Shown piece by piece: positions 1 to 8,696 of a DNA stretch of 64,000 bases (position 1 is the stretch's first letter; the number at the start of each line of letters is the position of its first letter). Under the pieces are notes generated by a model. That model did no database searches and was not told the DNA's origin. It was given only the letters and a program-made list of their open reading frames with translations. Where the stretch lies: assembly GCA_040391135.1 (NCBI GenBank), contig JBEBYL010000008.1, positions 62,001 to 126,000 on the forward strand. Direction: 5' to 3'. The position numbers and the translations under genes were made by a program. This stretch comes from G025836975 sp040391135 (GTDB lineage Bacteria > Pseudomonadota > Gammaproteobacteria > Burkholderiales > Burkholderiaceae_B).

Positions 1-128
1 TGGTGCTGCACCACGGCCAACTGATTGCCGATGGAACTCCCGGGCAGGTTGTGGCCGATCCTCAGGTTATCGAGGCCTATCTTGGCCGCAGTTATGCGGC
101 GGAACAGTTTGCGCAGGTGCCGGCATGA
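1..128 (+). CDS. livG: ABC transporter ATP-binding protein LivG, C-terminal end (partial)
   Basis: Only the last 41 codons are in the window; the reading frame enters at base 3 and stops at 126-128. The visible tail (VLHHGQLIADG, then a VIEAYLG segment) is typical of the C-terminus of LivG-type ATPases of branched-chain amino-acid (HAAT family) importers, where the final helix ends in xAYLG. The stop overlaps the livF start as ATGA, so the two are translationally coupled. The assignment rests on this short tail and on livF next door; the substrate cannot be told. Confidence 0.8.
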   Translation, partial: VLHHGQLIADGTPGQVVADPQVIEAYLGRSYAAEQFAQVPA

Positions 129-844
129 GCGGGAACCTGCTGCACGTCGAGAAACTGGCGGCCGGCTACGGCGATGTCCAGGTGCTGTGGGACGTGAGCC
201 TGGAAGTGGGGGCGGGAGAAATTGTTTGCCTGGTCGGCTCCAACGGGGCTGGAAAGACGACAACCTTGCGCTGCCTGTCCGGACTGGTCCCATCTTCTTT
301 CGGAAATATCGTATTTGAAGGGGAGTCCTTGACCGCTTGCAGCCCGGTCCAATTGGTCGAGCGCGGCATCGCCCACGTTCCTGAAGGGCGCCGGCTGTTC
401 TCCAGCCTGTCTGTTTACGACAACCTGCTGTTGGGGGCCTATCGCCGCCGCGACGGCCATGCCGCCATAGCCAGGGATATCGACCGGGTCTATGCGCTTT
501 TTCCGCGCTTGGCCGAGCGTCGCCGGCAGGATGCCACCACCTTGTCGGGAGGCGAACAGCAAATGTGTGCCGTTGCGCGCGGTTTGATGGCGGCGCCAAG
601 ACTGCTGATGATCGACGAGTTGTCCCTTGGCCTGGCACCCAAGGTGGTGGGTGAGCTGGTCGATGCCTTGCGCATCATCAATAGCGAAGGCACCAGCTTG
701 CTGATTGTGGAACAGGACGTCGCGACGGCGCTCGATCTGGCCGACAGGGGCTACGTCATGGACCAGGGGCGCACGGTGGCGCAAGGCGCTGCGGACGACT
801 TGCGCCGCGATCCGGCCATACGCGCGGCATATCTTGGGGTCTGA
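125..844 (+). CDS. livF: ABC transporter ATP-binding protein LivF
   Basis: This 239-aa protein is the second cytoplasmic ATPase of a LivFGHMK-type importer for branched-chain amino acids, amides or aromatic acids. Walker A is GSNGAGKTT (residues 38-46), the ABC signature is LSGGEQQ (about 140) and Walker B runs into IDELSLGLAP, where most LivF proteins have DEPSLGLAP, so a Pro is replaced by Leu next to the catalytic Glu. The start ATG overlaps the livG stop. The permease and binding-protein genes must lie upstream of the window. The next gene, a DsbA-fold isomerase, is 53 bp away and may be co-transcribed, which would fit uptake of an aromatic or similar carboxylate, but this is inference. 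Confidence 0.93.
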   Translation: MSGNLLHVEKLAAGYGDVQVLWDVSLEVGAGEIVCLVGSNGAGKTTTLRCLSGLVPSSFGNIVFEGESLTACSPVQLVERGIAHVPEGRRLFSSLSVYDNLLLGAYRRRDGHAAIARDIDRVYALFPRLAERRRQDATTLSGGEQQMCAVARGLMAAPRLLMIDELSLGLAPKVVGELVDALRIINSEGTSLLIVEQDVATALDLADRGYVMDQGRTVAQGAADDLRRDPAIRAAYLGV

Positions 845-897
845 TCCGGCAGGACAATGGCCAGGCGTTGAATTTGAATTTAATCCGGAGCAGTCGA

Positions 898-1533
898 ATG
901 AACGATAGCAAACCAAAAATAGAGTATTACTTCAGCTTCATTTCTCTTTGGTCTTATGTAGGCAGCCATGTGTTCTACGACTTGGCACGCAGCCATGAAG
1001 CCCAGATCGTGTTCAAGCCCATCGACTTGTTGGCCGTGTTTGCGGCAGGCGGCGGCAAGCCCGTGAAAGAACGCGCATTGCCGCGCCAGGCCTATCGCTT
1101 GGTGGAGATGCAGCGTTGGCGCGAAATTCGCAATATAGACCTGGTCCTGCATCCCAAATACTATCCCGCGGATCCGGCCCTGGGGCATCGCATGCTGCTT
1201 GCGGCCTTGCGCGATGGGCAGGACGCAAGCGCGTTTGTCCACGCCTGCCTGCGGGCAGTCTGGGCGGACGAGCTGGACATTGCCGATCCGGCCACGTTGC
1301 GCAGGCTGGCCTTCGACAATGGCCTCGATGGCGACGAGCTGTTGGCGCAAGCGCCGGATGCCGAGCTGCGCAAGCAGGAAGCCGTATTGACCCAAGAGGC
1401 CATTGACCGCCAAGTATTTGGCGCGCCGTTCTATTTTTATCGTAACGAGCCTTTTTGGGGGCAGGACAGACTCGACCTGCTCGATTTGGCTATTTCATCG
1501 GGCAGGCACCCGGTTACAGCGCCCGTTGTTTGA
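898..1533 (+). CDS. 2-hydroxychromene-2-carboxylate isomerase / DsbA-family protein
   Basis: This 211-aa cytoplasmic protein has the thioredoxin-fold layout of the HCCA isomerase/kappa-class GST family: an N-terminal strand IEYYFSFISLWSYVGS, a long helical insertion and a C-terminal VFGAPFYFYRNEPFWGQDRLDLLD, which is the family's FGxPxF..dgexfwGqdRld signature. Known members isomerise 2-hydroxychromene-2-carboxylate in naphthalene breakdown, but many paralogues act on other substrates with glutathione. The ATG at 898 is chosen because GGAG lies 7 bases before it; an upstream in-frame start at 868 has no ribosome site. It follows livF closely, suggesting one operon. Confidence 0.82.
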   Translation: MNDSKPKIEYYFSFISLWSYVGSHVFYDLARSHEAQIVFKPIDLLAVFAAGGGKPVKERALPRQAYRLVEMQRWREIRNIDLVLHPKYYPADPALGHRMLLAALRDGQDASAFVHACLRAVWADELDIADPATLRRLAFDNGLDGDELLAQAPDAELRKQEAVLTQEAIDRQVFGAPFYFYRNEPFWGQDRLDLLDLAISSGRHPVTAPVV

Positions 1534-1559
1534 TAGGGTGTAGAGTCATTCCGCAGGGC

Positions 1560-2783
1560 TCAGTCCGGTCCGCCGTACCCCATGCGATCGGCCAGGGCTT
1601 TTGCCAGGTCCGCGACCGAGGTGGCGTAGAAATAGCTTCGGTTGTAGTGCGTGATGGCAAAGAAGTTGGGTGTGCCGATACGGTATTCGGCCAGTTGGCG
1701 CGGTTCATCCAGCAGATCCACAATGCCCATCTTTTGCCCGCGCCAATCGGCCGTCGTGGTGCCTTGACGGTTTTTTGTGTGTGCGGATGCATCTTGCGCA
1801 CCTGGCGAAGGGCGTACCGCAGCTCCCTGGGCCTGCAATTGCGCCCAGTCATAGGTGGGATACAGGCCCCCCACGACCATGGCCTGCGGATTGCGCGGCA
1901 AGGTTGCGGGAGCGAACACAGGAAGGCCCGGAACCCAACCGTGCAGCTGCAGGAAACGCGCTACCGAGACGATGGCGTCGTCGACGGAGTAAAGCAGATC
2001 GATGCGGCCGTCGCGATTGCCGTCGGCCGCATAGCGCATCAGGCTTCCAGGCATGAATTGCGGCAGGCCCATGGCGCCGGCAAATGAACCCATGGCCTCT
2101 TTGGCGTTGAGTTTCTTTTCGTAGTCCAGCTGGATGAGGTCGGCCAACTGGTCGCGAAACAATTGGCTGCGTTCAGGCCGGCTGTCGTCGGGATAACTGA
2201 AGCCAAGGGTGGCCAGGGCATCCAGCACCCGGAAGTTGCCGGTGTGCCGGCCATATATGGTTTCAACGCCTATGATGGCCACGATGATGGACGGCGGCAC
2301 GCCATACTCGCGTGCCGCCCGGTCCAGGATGGATCTGTTCTGTTCCCAGAATTTCTGGCCGGCATTGATGCGCACCGGCTCCACGAAACGATTCCGGTAG
2401 GTGACCCAGCTGCGGCGTATGCGCGTCTTGGCCGGCGCCATCAGCCTGGCAGCCGTGGCGTTGTACTGGGCGTCCTTGAGCAAGGCCTCTACGTGCGCCA
2501 GCGGTATGTGGCGCACGCGTGCGACCTCGCGGGCATAGGCCTGGATGGAAGGTATGAGTTGGCCATCCGCTTGGCGATAGACGGTTTGGCCGACAACAGA
2601 GGAGCCCGCCCTGATGGAATCCGTGCTGCCTGGGGCCGGTGTGGCAGGCGAGGCGGAGATGTGTGTGGCGGCCGCGGGGGAGCCCTGTGGCGCTTGCGGC
2701 AGAGCGGCGGTTTTGTTGGCGGCGCAACCGGCCAGGAATACGGCGATGGATCCGACTTGCAATATACGGACTGGTTTGAACAT
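1560..2783 (-). CDS. mltB: Lytic murein transglycosylase B (lipoprotein)
   Basis: This protein of about 407 aa cleaves the MurNAc-GlcNAc bond of peptidoglycan to give 1,6-anhydro ends. The N-terminus is a lipoprotein signal with lipobox LAGC, so it should be anchored to the outer membrane from the periplasm. The catalytic Glu lies in GVETIYGRHTG, followed by the family blocks LATLGFSYP, FAGAMGLPQFMPGS and the Ca-site-like DGNRDGRIDL as in E. coli Slt35. The start at 2783 is preferred over 2789 because AAGG lies about 6 bases before it and directly abuts 2789. Its start codon lies 10 bp from that of the divergent deacetylase gene. Confidence 0.9.
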   Translation of the reverse strand: MFKPVRILQVGSIAVFLAGCAANKTAALPQAPQGSPAAATHISASPATPAPGSTDSIRAGSSVVGQTVYRQADGQLIPSIQAYAREVARVRHIPLAHVEALLKDAQYNATAARLMAPAKTRIRRSWVTYRNRFVEPVRINAGQKFWEQNRSILDRAAREYGVPPSIIVAIIGVETIYGRHTGNFRVLDALATLGFSYPDDSRPERSQLFRDQLADLIQLDYEKKLNAKEAMGSFAGAMGLPQFMPGSLMRYAADGNRDGRIDLLYSVDDAIVSVARFLQLHGWVPGLPVFAPATLPRNPQAMVVGGLYPTYDWAQLQAQGAAVRPSPGAQDASAHTKNRQGTTTADWRGQKMGIVDLLDEPRQLAEYRIGTPNFFAITHYNRSYFYATSVADLAKALADRMGYGGPD

Positions 2784-2793
2784 AATCATCCTT

Positions 2794-3720
2794 ATGGCGA
2801 CTCTCTATATTACTCATCCCGCATGCCGCTTGCATGAAATGGGAAGCTGGCATCCCGAAAGCCCCGACAGGCTGGATGCCATCAACGACCAACTGCTGGC
2901 AAGCGGAATAATGGACTATGTGCACGAGGTTCAGGCCACACCGGCCACCGAAGCCGATGTCCTGCGCGTGCACACGCCCGAATATCTGGCCTACTTGCGC
3001 CGGCATGCGCCCGCCGACGGCTATTTCCCCATAGACCCCGACACGGTAATGAATCCGTGTACGCTGGAGGCCGCATGGGCGGCGGCGGGCGCCGGCATCG
3101 CCGCCGTCGATGCGGTCATGGGCAGCAGCGGGGATCGCAGCGCCTTTTGCGCCGTGCGGCCACCCGGGCATCATGCCCGGCCCGGCCAGGCCATGGGGTT
3201 CTGCTTTTTCAACAATATTGCGGTCGCCGCGGCTTATGCCCTGGAAAAATACGCCTTGAATCGGGTGGCCATCGTTGATTTCGATGTCCATCACGGCAAT
3301 GGCACCGAGGAAATGTTCGCCGGCGATCCGCGGATCCTGATGTGCAGCTTTTACCAGCACCCCTTGTTTCCGGGGACGCGTCAGGATCCGCCCGCGGATA
3401 ATATGATGAATATCCCGGTCGATGCCTATACGAAGGGAGACGCGCTGCGCATGCTGGTGGATGACGCCTGGATGCCGCGCTTGCAGGCGTTTCGTCCCGA
3501 GCTTATTTTTATATCCGCCGGTTTTGACGGCCATCGCGAAGACGACATGGGGCAGCTTGGGCTGGTCGAATCCGACTATGCGTGGATTACCAACCGGATC
3601 ATGGAACTGGCCAACGAGACGGCCCAGGGCCGGGTAATCAGCTTGTTGGAAGGGGGGTATAGCCTGTCGGCGCTTGGACGCAGCGTGGTGGCGCATATCC
3701 GGGCCTTGGCAACGTTGTAG
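2794..3720 (+). CDS. Histone deacetylase family protein (class II-like amidohydrolase)
   Basis: This 308-aa zinc-dependent deacetylase-fold protein has the full active-site set: RPPGHHARPGQAMGF (catalytic His pair), VDFDVHHGNGTEEMF (metal-binding Asp/His) and ISAGFDGHREDDMG (second Asp). Bacterial relatives include acetylpolyamine amidohydrolases, acetoin utilisation proteins and HDAC-like enzymes, so the substrate is unknown. The start MATLYITHP is the usual beginning of the family; longer in-frame extensions run antisense through mltB and are rejected. It is divergent from mltB and 50 bp upstream of etfB, with which it may or may not be co-transcribed. Confidence 0.9.
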   Translation: MATLYITHPACRLHEMGSWHPESPDRLDAINDQLLASGIMDYVHEVQATPATEADVLRVHTPEYLAYLRRHAPADGYFPIDPDTVMNPCTLEAAWAAAGAGIAAVDAVMGSSGDRSAFCAVRPPGHHARPGQAMGFCFFNNIAVAAAYALEKYALNRVAIVDFDVHHGNGTEEMFAGDPRILMCSFYQHPLFPGTRQDPPADNMMNIPVDAYTKGDALRMLVDDAWMPRLQAFRPELIFISAGFDGHREDDMGQLGLVESDYAWITNRIMELANETAQGRVISLLEGGYSLSALGRSVVAHIRALATL

Positions 3721-3770
3721 AATAAGCCGTTTATATATCTGTTTTTTTAAGATCCTCTGGAGAGAGCTCG

Positions 3771-4520
3771 ATGAAGGTGTTGGTACCCGTCAAGCGTGTC
3801 GTTGATTACAACGTCAAAGTGCGCGTAAAGTCCGATCAAAGCGGCGTGGATATCGCCAATGTGAAAATGTCCATGAATCCCTTCGATGAGATCGCGGTCG
3901 AAGAAGCCACGCGCTTGAAGGAAAAGGGCGTGGCAACGGAGATCATCGCGGTTTCCTGCGGCGTTGCGCAATGCCAGGAAACCTTGCGTACCGCCATGGC
4001 CATCGGCGCCGACCGCGCCGCCCTGGTGCAGACCGACGCCGAGCTGCAGCCGCTGGCCGTGGCCAAGCTGCTCAAGGCCCTGGTCGACAAGGAACAGCCC
4101 CAACTGGTCATCCTGGGCAAGCAAGCCATTGACGACGATGCCAACCAGACCGGCCAGATGCTAGCCGCCTTGCTGGACTGGCCGCAAGCCACCTTCGCCA
4201 GCAAGGTCGACGTGGCGGGCGACAAGGTCACGGTCATGCGCGAGGTCGACGGCGGGCTGGAAACGCTTTCGCTGAAGCTGCCGGCCATTGTCACGACCGA
4301 TTTGCGCCTGAACGAGCCGCGTTATGTGACGCTGCCCAATATCATGAAGGCCAAGAAGAAAACACTGGATGTCATCACGCCGGAAGACCTGGGCGTGGAC
4401 GTTGCCCCGCGCCTGAAGACGCTGAAGGTTTCCGAGCCGCCGGCGCGTTCCGCAGGCATCACCGTGCCCGATGTGGCAACGTTGGTCGACAAACTGAAGA
4501 ATGAAGCGAAGGTGGTTTAA
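3771..4520 (+). CDS. etfB: Electron transfer flavoprotein beta subunit
   Basis: This 249-aa subunit binds AMP and, with EtfA, carries electrons from acyl-CoA and other dehydrogenases to ETF:ubiquinone oxidoreductase. The N-terminus MKVLVPVKRVVDYNVKV and the LGKQAIDDDANQTGQMLAALL segment are diagnostic for group I housekeeping EtfB. A good ribosome site (GGAGAGAG) precedes the ATG. The stop codon TAA is followed immediately by the etfA ATG. The large acyl-CoA dehydrogenase at 13297 is a plausible electron donor. Confidence 0.97.
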   Translation: MKVLVPVKRVVDYNVKVRVKSDQSGVDIANVKMSMNPFDEIAVEEATRLKEKGVATEIIAVSCGVAQCQETLRTAMAIGADRAALVQTDAELQPLAVAKLLKALVDKEQPQLVILGKQAIDDDANQTGQMLAALLDWPQATFASKVDVAGDKVTVMREVDGGLETLSLKLPAIVTTDLRLNEPRYVTLPNIMKAKKKTLDVITPEDLGVDVAPRLKTLKVSEPPARSAGITVPDVATLVDKLKNEAKVV

Positions 4521-5450
4521 ATGACGATACTGGTAATTGCTGAACACGATAACGCGCAACTGAAGGGCGCTACGCTGAACGCAGTCGCCGCGGCCTCCAA
4601 GTTGGGCGGCGACATTCATGTGCTGGTGGCCGGCAACGGCGCCAAGGATGTGGCCGATCAAGCCGCGCAGGTGGCCGGTGTGGCCAAGGTGCTGCTGGCC
4701 GACGGCCCGGCGCTGGCCGAAGGCCTGGCCGAAAACGTCGCCGCGCAAGTATTGGCGGTGGCAAGCGGCTATAGCCATATTCTTTTCCCGGCGACGGCTG
4801 CAGGCAAGAACGTGGCCCCCCGTGTTGCGGCCAAGCTGGATGTCGCGCAGATTTCCGACATTCTTTCGGTCGAGTCCGCCGACACTTTCACGCGCCCCAT
4901 TTATGCGGGCAATGCGATTGCCACGGTGCAATCGTCCGATGCAGTCAAAGTCATCACCGTGCGCACCACGGCGTTCGACGGCGTGTCCGCCCAGGGCGGC
5001 AGCGCGGCGGTGGAGTCCTTGAGCGCCGCGGCTGATTCGGGGCTGTCCTCCTTTGTGGGCCGCGAGGTCGCGAAAAGCGACCGCCCGGAACTGGCTGGCG
5101 CATCGGTGGTGGTATCCGGCGGGCGCGGCCTGGGCAGCGCCGAGAATTTCAAGATTCTGGATGCGCTGGCCGACAAGCTGGGCGCGGCGCTTGGCGCTTC
5201 GCGCGCCGCGGTCGACGCGGGGTACGCGCCCAACGATTGGCAGGTCGGCCAGACCGGCAAGATCGTGGCGCCCCAGTTGTATGTGGCGGTGGGTATTTCA
5301 GGCGCCATCCAGCATCTGGCGGGCATGAAGGACTCCAAGGTCATCGTCGCCATCAATAAAGATGCCGAAGCGCCTATTTTCGGCGTGGCCGATTACGGCC
5401 TGGTGGCCGATCTGTTCCAGGCTGTTCCGGAACTGGTTCAGGCTTTGTAA
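4521..5450 (+). CDS. etfA: Electron transfer flavoprotein alpha subunit
   Basis: This 309-aa FAD-binding partner of EtfB has an N-terminal Rossmann-like part and the C-terminal FAD domain with SGGRGLGSAENF, GQTGKIVAPQLYVAVGISGAIQH and INKDAEAPIFGVADYGLV, all standard for EtfA. It abuts etfB with no spacer. A strong hairpin terminator follows 24 bp after the stop, so etfBA ends a transcription unit. Confidence 0.97.
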   Translation: MTILVIAEHDNAQLKGATLNAVAAASKLGGDIHVLVAGNGAKDVADQAAQVAGVAKVLLADGPALAEGLAENVAAQVLAVASGYSHILFPATAAGKNVAPRVAAKLDVAQISDILSVESADTFTRPIYAGNAIATVQSSDAVKVITVRTTAFDGVSAQGGSAAVESLSAAADSGLSSFVGREVAKSDRPELAGASVVVSGGRGLGSAENFKILDALADKLGAALGASRAAVDAGYAPNDWQVGQTGKIVAPQLYVAVGISGAIQHLAGMKDSKVIVAINKDAEAPIFGVADYGLVADLFQAVPELVQAL

Positions 5451-5473
5451 CGTTTCCCAAAACCTTACAGAAG

Positions 5474-5506
5474 AAGGCCCGCCGGCAATTGCCTCGGGCC
5501 TTTTTT
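5474..5506 (+). terminator. Rho-independent terminator after etfA
   Basis: An 8-bp perfect stem AAGGCCCG/CGGGCCTT (5474-5481 with 5495-5502) is followed by a run of T. It ends the etfBA unit and lies just before the convergent LysR gene. Confidence 0.9.
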
Positions 5507-5517
5507 AACAACGTCAG

Positions 5518-6441
5518 TCAATACAGTAATCGGCAACCTTGCCATTCATTTTGCGCTATGAGCCGCTTGATCAGTGTCTTGCAAAGTTCAATGACTTTAT
5601 GTACGGGTGGTGTTAAAGGCATACTGTCGCTAGAGCACAAGACTATTTCACGCGATAGTTCGAAATTGAGCCTGTGGTGAGTGATCAAGCCTTCCATGAT
5701 TTCCGGTCTTGCGGCGGAGTACGGCAAAATCGTTGCCGTGAAGCCTTCGCGTACCGCGGGTATCAAGATTGCGGCGGTGCTGGCCTCGCCGAACAAATTA
5801 TAGGTAAGCCTGGCCGTAAGAAACGCATGGTCCACGCGCGCGCGAAGCATGTTAGGCAGGCTGGGCAGTATAAGAGGCAATTGCGCAATGTCATTGAAGG
5901 TCAGGCCGGTCTTGGGAAGATTGAACGAATGGTGAGCCAGCAAAAAAAGGTCTTCTATCAATAAGGGCGTGCAGTTGATTCCTTTCATGGGCTGCTGATC
6001 GGGGGATAGCGAGAAATCAACTCGTCCTTGCAATACCAGCTTGGTCAAGTCCGAGCTGAAAATATCCACGATTTCCAGGTTGATAGAGGGCAATTCCTGT
6101 TTGGCCAATTTCATTAAAGGCAAGGCGATCATTCTTGCCGTGCTTGAGGCCATTGCCACAGATACCGTTCCGGTTATCTGATCTTCTCTCTTAGCCAGAA
6201 GACTGCGCGTGGAGTCGACTTGCCTGAGTATCGTTTGAGCATGGCGATAAAGCAATTCCCCTTCTGGGGTGGCTTGCACGCCTTTCGGACCACGCACCAG
6301 AAGCTGAACACCCAAGTCCTCTTCCAATAGTGATACTTGTTGGCTAAGGGCTGGCTGCGCGACGTGCAGGCTTTCTGCCGCCCGAGTCATATTCTGCATT
6401 TCGAATATGCGCGTGAAATATTTAAGCTGCCTAAGATTCAT
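5518..6441 (-). CDS. LysR-family transcriptional regulator
   Basis: This 307-aa protein starts with the LysR winged helix (MNLRQLKYFTRIFEMQNMTRAAESLHVAQPALSQQ split over residues 1-35) followed by a periplasmic-binding-like effector domain. It is close to the CbsB/NAC-type branch by its LRQLKYF start. It is divergent from the CoA-transferase gene with 120 bp between the starts. That region holds a perfect T-N11-A palindrome, so it probably controls the catabolic cluster at 6562-13142 in response to a pathway intermediate (inference). Confidence 0.93.
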   Translation of the reverse strand: MNLRQLKYFTRIFEMQNMTRAAESLHVAQPALSQQVSLLEEDLGVQLLVRGPKGVQATPEGELLYRHAQTILRQVDSTRSLLAKREDQITGTVSVAMASSTARMIALPLMKLAKQELPSINLEIVDIFSSDLTKLVLQGRVDFSLSPDQQPMKGINCTPLLIEDLFLLAHHSFNLPKTGLTFNDIAQLPLILPSLPNMLRARVDHAFLTARLTYNLFGEASTAAILIPAVREGFTATILPYSAARPEIMEGLITHHRLNFELSREIVLCSSDSMPLTPPVHKVIELCKTLIKRLIAQNEWQGCRLLY

Positions 6442-6459
6442 GAGTGTTCTACATCTACA

Positions 6460-6499
6460 TTGATCGACTTGAAATAAGATTATCTTATGATAGGATCAA
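6460..6499. promoter_or_regulatory. Likely LysR operator between the divergent regulator and CoA-transferase genes
   Basis: A perfect 15-base inverted repeat ATAAGA-TTA-TCTTAT lies at 6474-6488 and satisfies the T-N11-A rule for LysR sites. It is flanked by TTGATC (6460-6465) and its complement GATCAA (6494-6499). It sits 33 bp from the regulator start and 74 bp from the CoA-transferase start, the usual place for a shared regulatory and activation site. Confidence 0.6.
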
Positions 6500-6561
6500 T
6501 ATAAAGTATTTCCTTCCCTCCGGGTACTCTGCCTAGAATCATCGAGAACATGGAGGAGACA

Positions 6562-7764
6562 ATGACCCATCCGCTGGGAGGATTGAAAGTGCTGGACCTG
6601 ACGCGTGCCTTGTCTGGGCCGTTCAGCACCATGATATTGGGAGATCTCGGAGCAGAGGTGATCAAGGTCGAGCCTGCGCCAAATGGCGACATGGTGCGCG
6701 AATGGGGCCCTTTCGACGAAGAGATAAGTGTTTATTATCTAAGTGCGAACCGCAATAAAAAAGGTATAGGAATTGACTTTCGCAGCGAAGAGGGGCTGCG
6801 CTTGATCAAACAGATGGCGCTGAAATCCGACATTGTCGTGGAAAACTTCAAGGTCGGGACAATGGAAAAAATGGGCCTCGGCTACGAGGATCTCGCTCGC
6901 GAGAAGCCCGAAATCATCATGGCTTCGATCTCGGGGTTTGGCAGTACTGGGCCGGCGAAGCACTGGGCCGGCTTCGACCAGATTGCACAAGGTTATTCTG
7001 GATTCATGAGTTTGACCGGTAACGCCGAGTCCGGACCTATGCGCGTCGGCACAGCAATCGGCGATCTTACCGCGGGCATGTGGGTGGCGATGGGTGTGCT
7101 TGCGGCCGTGATTCACAAAAATAACACCGGTCGCGGCCAGCACGTGGAAACCTCCCTTTTGGCCAGCTTATTGGGGCTGCTCAGCGTTCAAGGGCAACGC
7201 TACTTAAGCCTGCAGGATGTTCCCGAGCCCTGTGGTAACACGCACCCCGTCATTGCCCCTTATGGCACCTTCGATACTGCCGATGGCCCCTTGAATCTGG
7301 CCCCCGCTACGCAGTCGATGTGGTTGAAGTTGTGTTCCGTACTTACGCTTGATGAGCTGGCATCCGATCCACGGTTCCTGTCCAATGCGGATAGGATGCA
7401 GAATCGCCATGTTTTGAAAGGCTTGTTGGAGAAGAGCCTACAACGCAAGACACGCATGGAATGGACCTCGATCATGATTGAGAACGGAATTCCGGCCGGG
7501 CCAATCAATAAGCTGGATGACGTCTTCAATGACCCTCAAGTTCTGGCTTGCAAGTTGGTTGAGACAGTAATGCATCCAGCCGTTGGTCCGCTGACACAGG
7601 TAGGGCTTCCGGTGAAGATGGGCGCAATGGAAGACGGTGCCACCGTGCGGATGCCGCCACCTCTGTTCGGCGAGCATACACGCCGCGTATTCAGCGATTA
7701 TGGTTTTTCGACATCAGAAATAGAACGTCTTGTTCAAAACCAAGTGATTTATCAGGCAGACTAG
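6562..7764 (+). CDS. CaiB/BaiF-type (family III) CoA-transferase
   Basis: This 400-aa cytoplasmic enzyme would move CoA between a donor acyl-CoA and a carboxylic acid. Family III signs are LKVLDLTRALSGPFSTMILGDLGAEVIKVEPAPNGD at the N-terminus (with the usual GDLGAEVIKVE block), a SANRNKKGI segment, and FDQIAQGYSGFMSLTG, in which the Asp corresponds to the catalytic aspartate region. The ATG at 6562 is chosen because GGAGGAG lies at 6552-6558; the in-frame ATG at 6550 overlaps that ribosome site. It heads the cluster with a crotonase, a TRAP transporter and an amidase, so it probably activates the imported acid. Confidence 0.92.
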   Translation: MTHPLGGLKVLDLTRALSGPFSTMILGDLGAEVIKVEPAPNGDMVREWGPFDEEISVYYLSANRNKKGIGIDFRSEEGLRLIKQMALKSDIVVENFKVGTMEKMGLGYEDLAREKPEIIMASISGFGSTGPAKHWAGFDQIAQGYSGFMSLTGNAESGPMRVGTAIGDLTAGMWVAMGVLAAVIHKNNTGRGQHVETSLLASLLGLLSVQGQRYLSLQDVPEPCGNTHPVIAPYGTFDTADGPLNLAPATQSMWLKLCSVLTLDELASDPRFLSNADRMQNRHVLKGLLEKSLQRKTRMEWTSIMIENGIPAGPINKLDDVFNDPQVLACKLVETVMHPAVGPLTQVGLPVKMGAMEDGATVRMPPPLFGEHTRRVFSDYGFSTSEIERLVQNQVIYQAD

Positions 7765-7813
7765 AACGGCTTCGTCCTACCTCTAGTCTGAATTGTTCAA
7801 CGGAATCCAGTCA

Positions 7814-8605
7814 ATGCCAGTATCAGCTGAAGTTAAATCGACCCGTAGTTCAATGGAACCGGCTCTATTTATAGACGGCGCTATTGCGACCATCCAATTA
7901 CGCCGCCCTGACGTCGCGAATCGCTTGAGTCCGGCAGATTTGGAGGTCATCCGCCAGCATGTCGATACCGTTAATCGGAACGAACTTGTATTGGTTTTGC
8001 GCTTTACGGCTGAGGGCCGGTATTTTTGCAGTGGCTACGACATTTCGTCGCTGGCATCTACGGATGCACCCAGCTCTCTTTTTTTTGGAGAAACAATAGA
8101 CCTGATCGAACAGGCGCGGCCGGTTACGATTGCCGCTGTCAGTGGGGGCGCCTATGGTGGCGGCACCGACCTTTGCTTGGCATGTGACTTCAGGATTGGT
8201 ATTCCGGAATCGAACATGTTCATGCCTGCAGTCAAGCTTGGCTTGCATTTTTATCCCGGCGGCATGTCACGGTACCTATCCAGGCTTGGCCTGAACCATG
8301 CAAAGCGCCTATTCCTTACTGCTGAAAAAATAGATGCGCGGGAGATGCTCGAAATCGGGTTCTTGACGGAGATTGTGGAAAGCGGCAGGTTGACGCAACG
8401 CCTTGACGAGTTGAGTGCCGCTCTGGCTGGTATGGCTCCTATTGCCTTGTTGGGAATAAAGAAACATTTGAATCTTATTGCGCAAGGTCAAACGCGTACG
8501 CAAGACATCGAAGCTGCGGTGCGTCTATCTGAGGCGTCGGCGGATATCCTGGAAGGGGCTTGTGCATGGAAGGCGAAGCGCGCGCCCGTGTTTTCAGGCA
8601 GCTGA
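7814..8605 (+). CDS. Enoyl-CoA hydratase/isomerase (crotonase) family protein, atypical active site
   Basis: This protein of about 263 aa has the crotonase fold, with the oxyanion-hole segments GRYFCSGYDIS and VSGGAYGGG. The two glutamates that hydratases use are missing: GGGTDLCLACD has Asp where GGGcE has Glu, and MPAVKLGLHFYPGG has Ala where xPExxxG has Glu. It may therefore be an isomerase, hydrolase or lyase rather than a hydratase. The start is uncertain: ATG 7814, TTG 7793 and ATG 7853 are all in frame and none has a strong ribosome site. It lies 49 bp after the CoA-transferase. Confidence 0.85.
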   Translation: MPVSAEVKSTRSSMEPALFIDGAIATIQLRRPDVANRLSPADLEVIRQHVDTVNRNELVLVLRFTAEGRYFCSGYDISSLASTDAPSSLFFGETIDLIEQARPVTIAAVSGGAYGGGTDLCLACDFRIGIPESNMFMPAVKLGLHFYPGGMSRYLSRLGLNHAKRLFLTAEKIDAREMLEIGFLTEIVESGRLTQRLDELSAALAGMAPIALLGIKKHLNLIAQGQTRTQDIEAAVRLSEASADILEGACAWKAKRAPVFSGS

Positions 8606-8696
8606 ATCCGAGCGCCGGGCTTTCTTTCAGTGCGTTTTGTAGTGTGTTGTTGTGTTGGTGTTTATAACTATATGCAGTTTTAAAGGAGTGTTGGAA

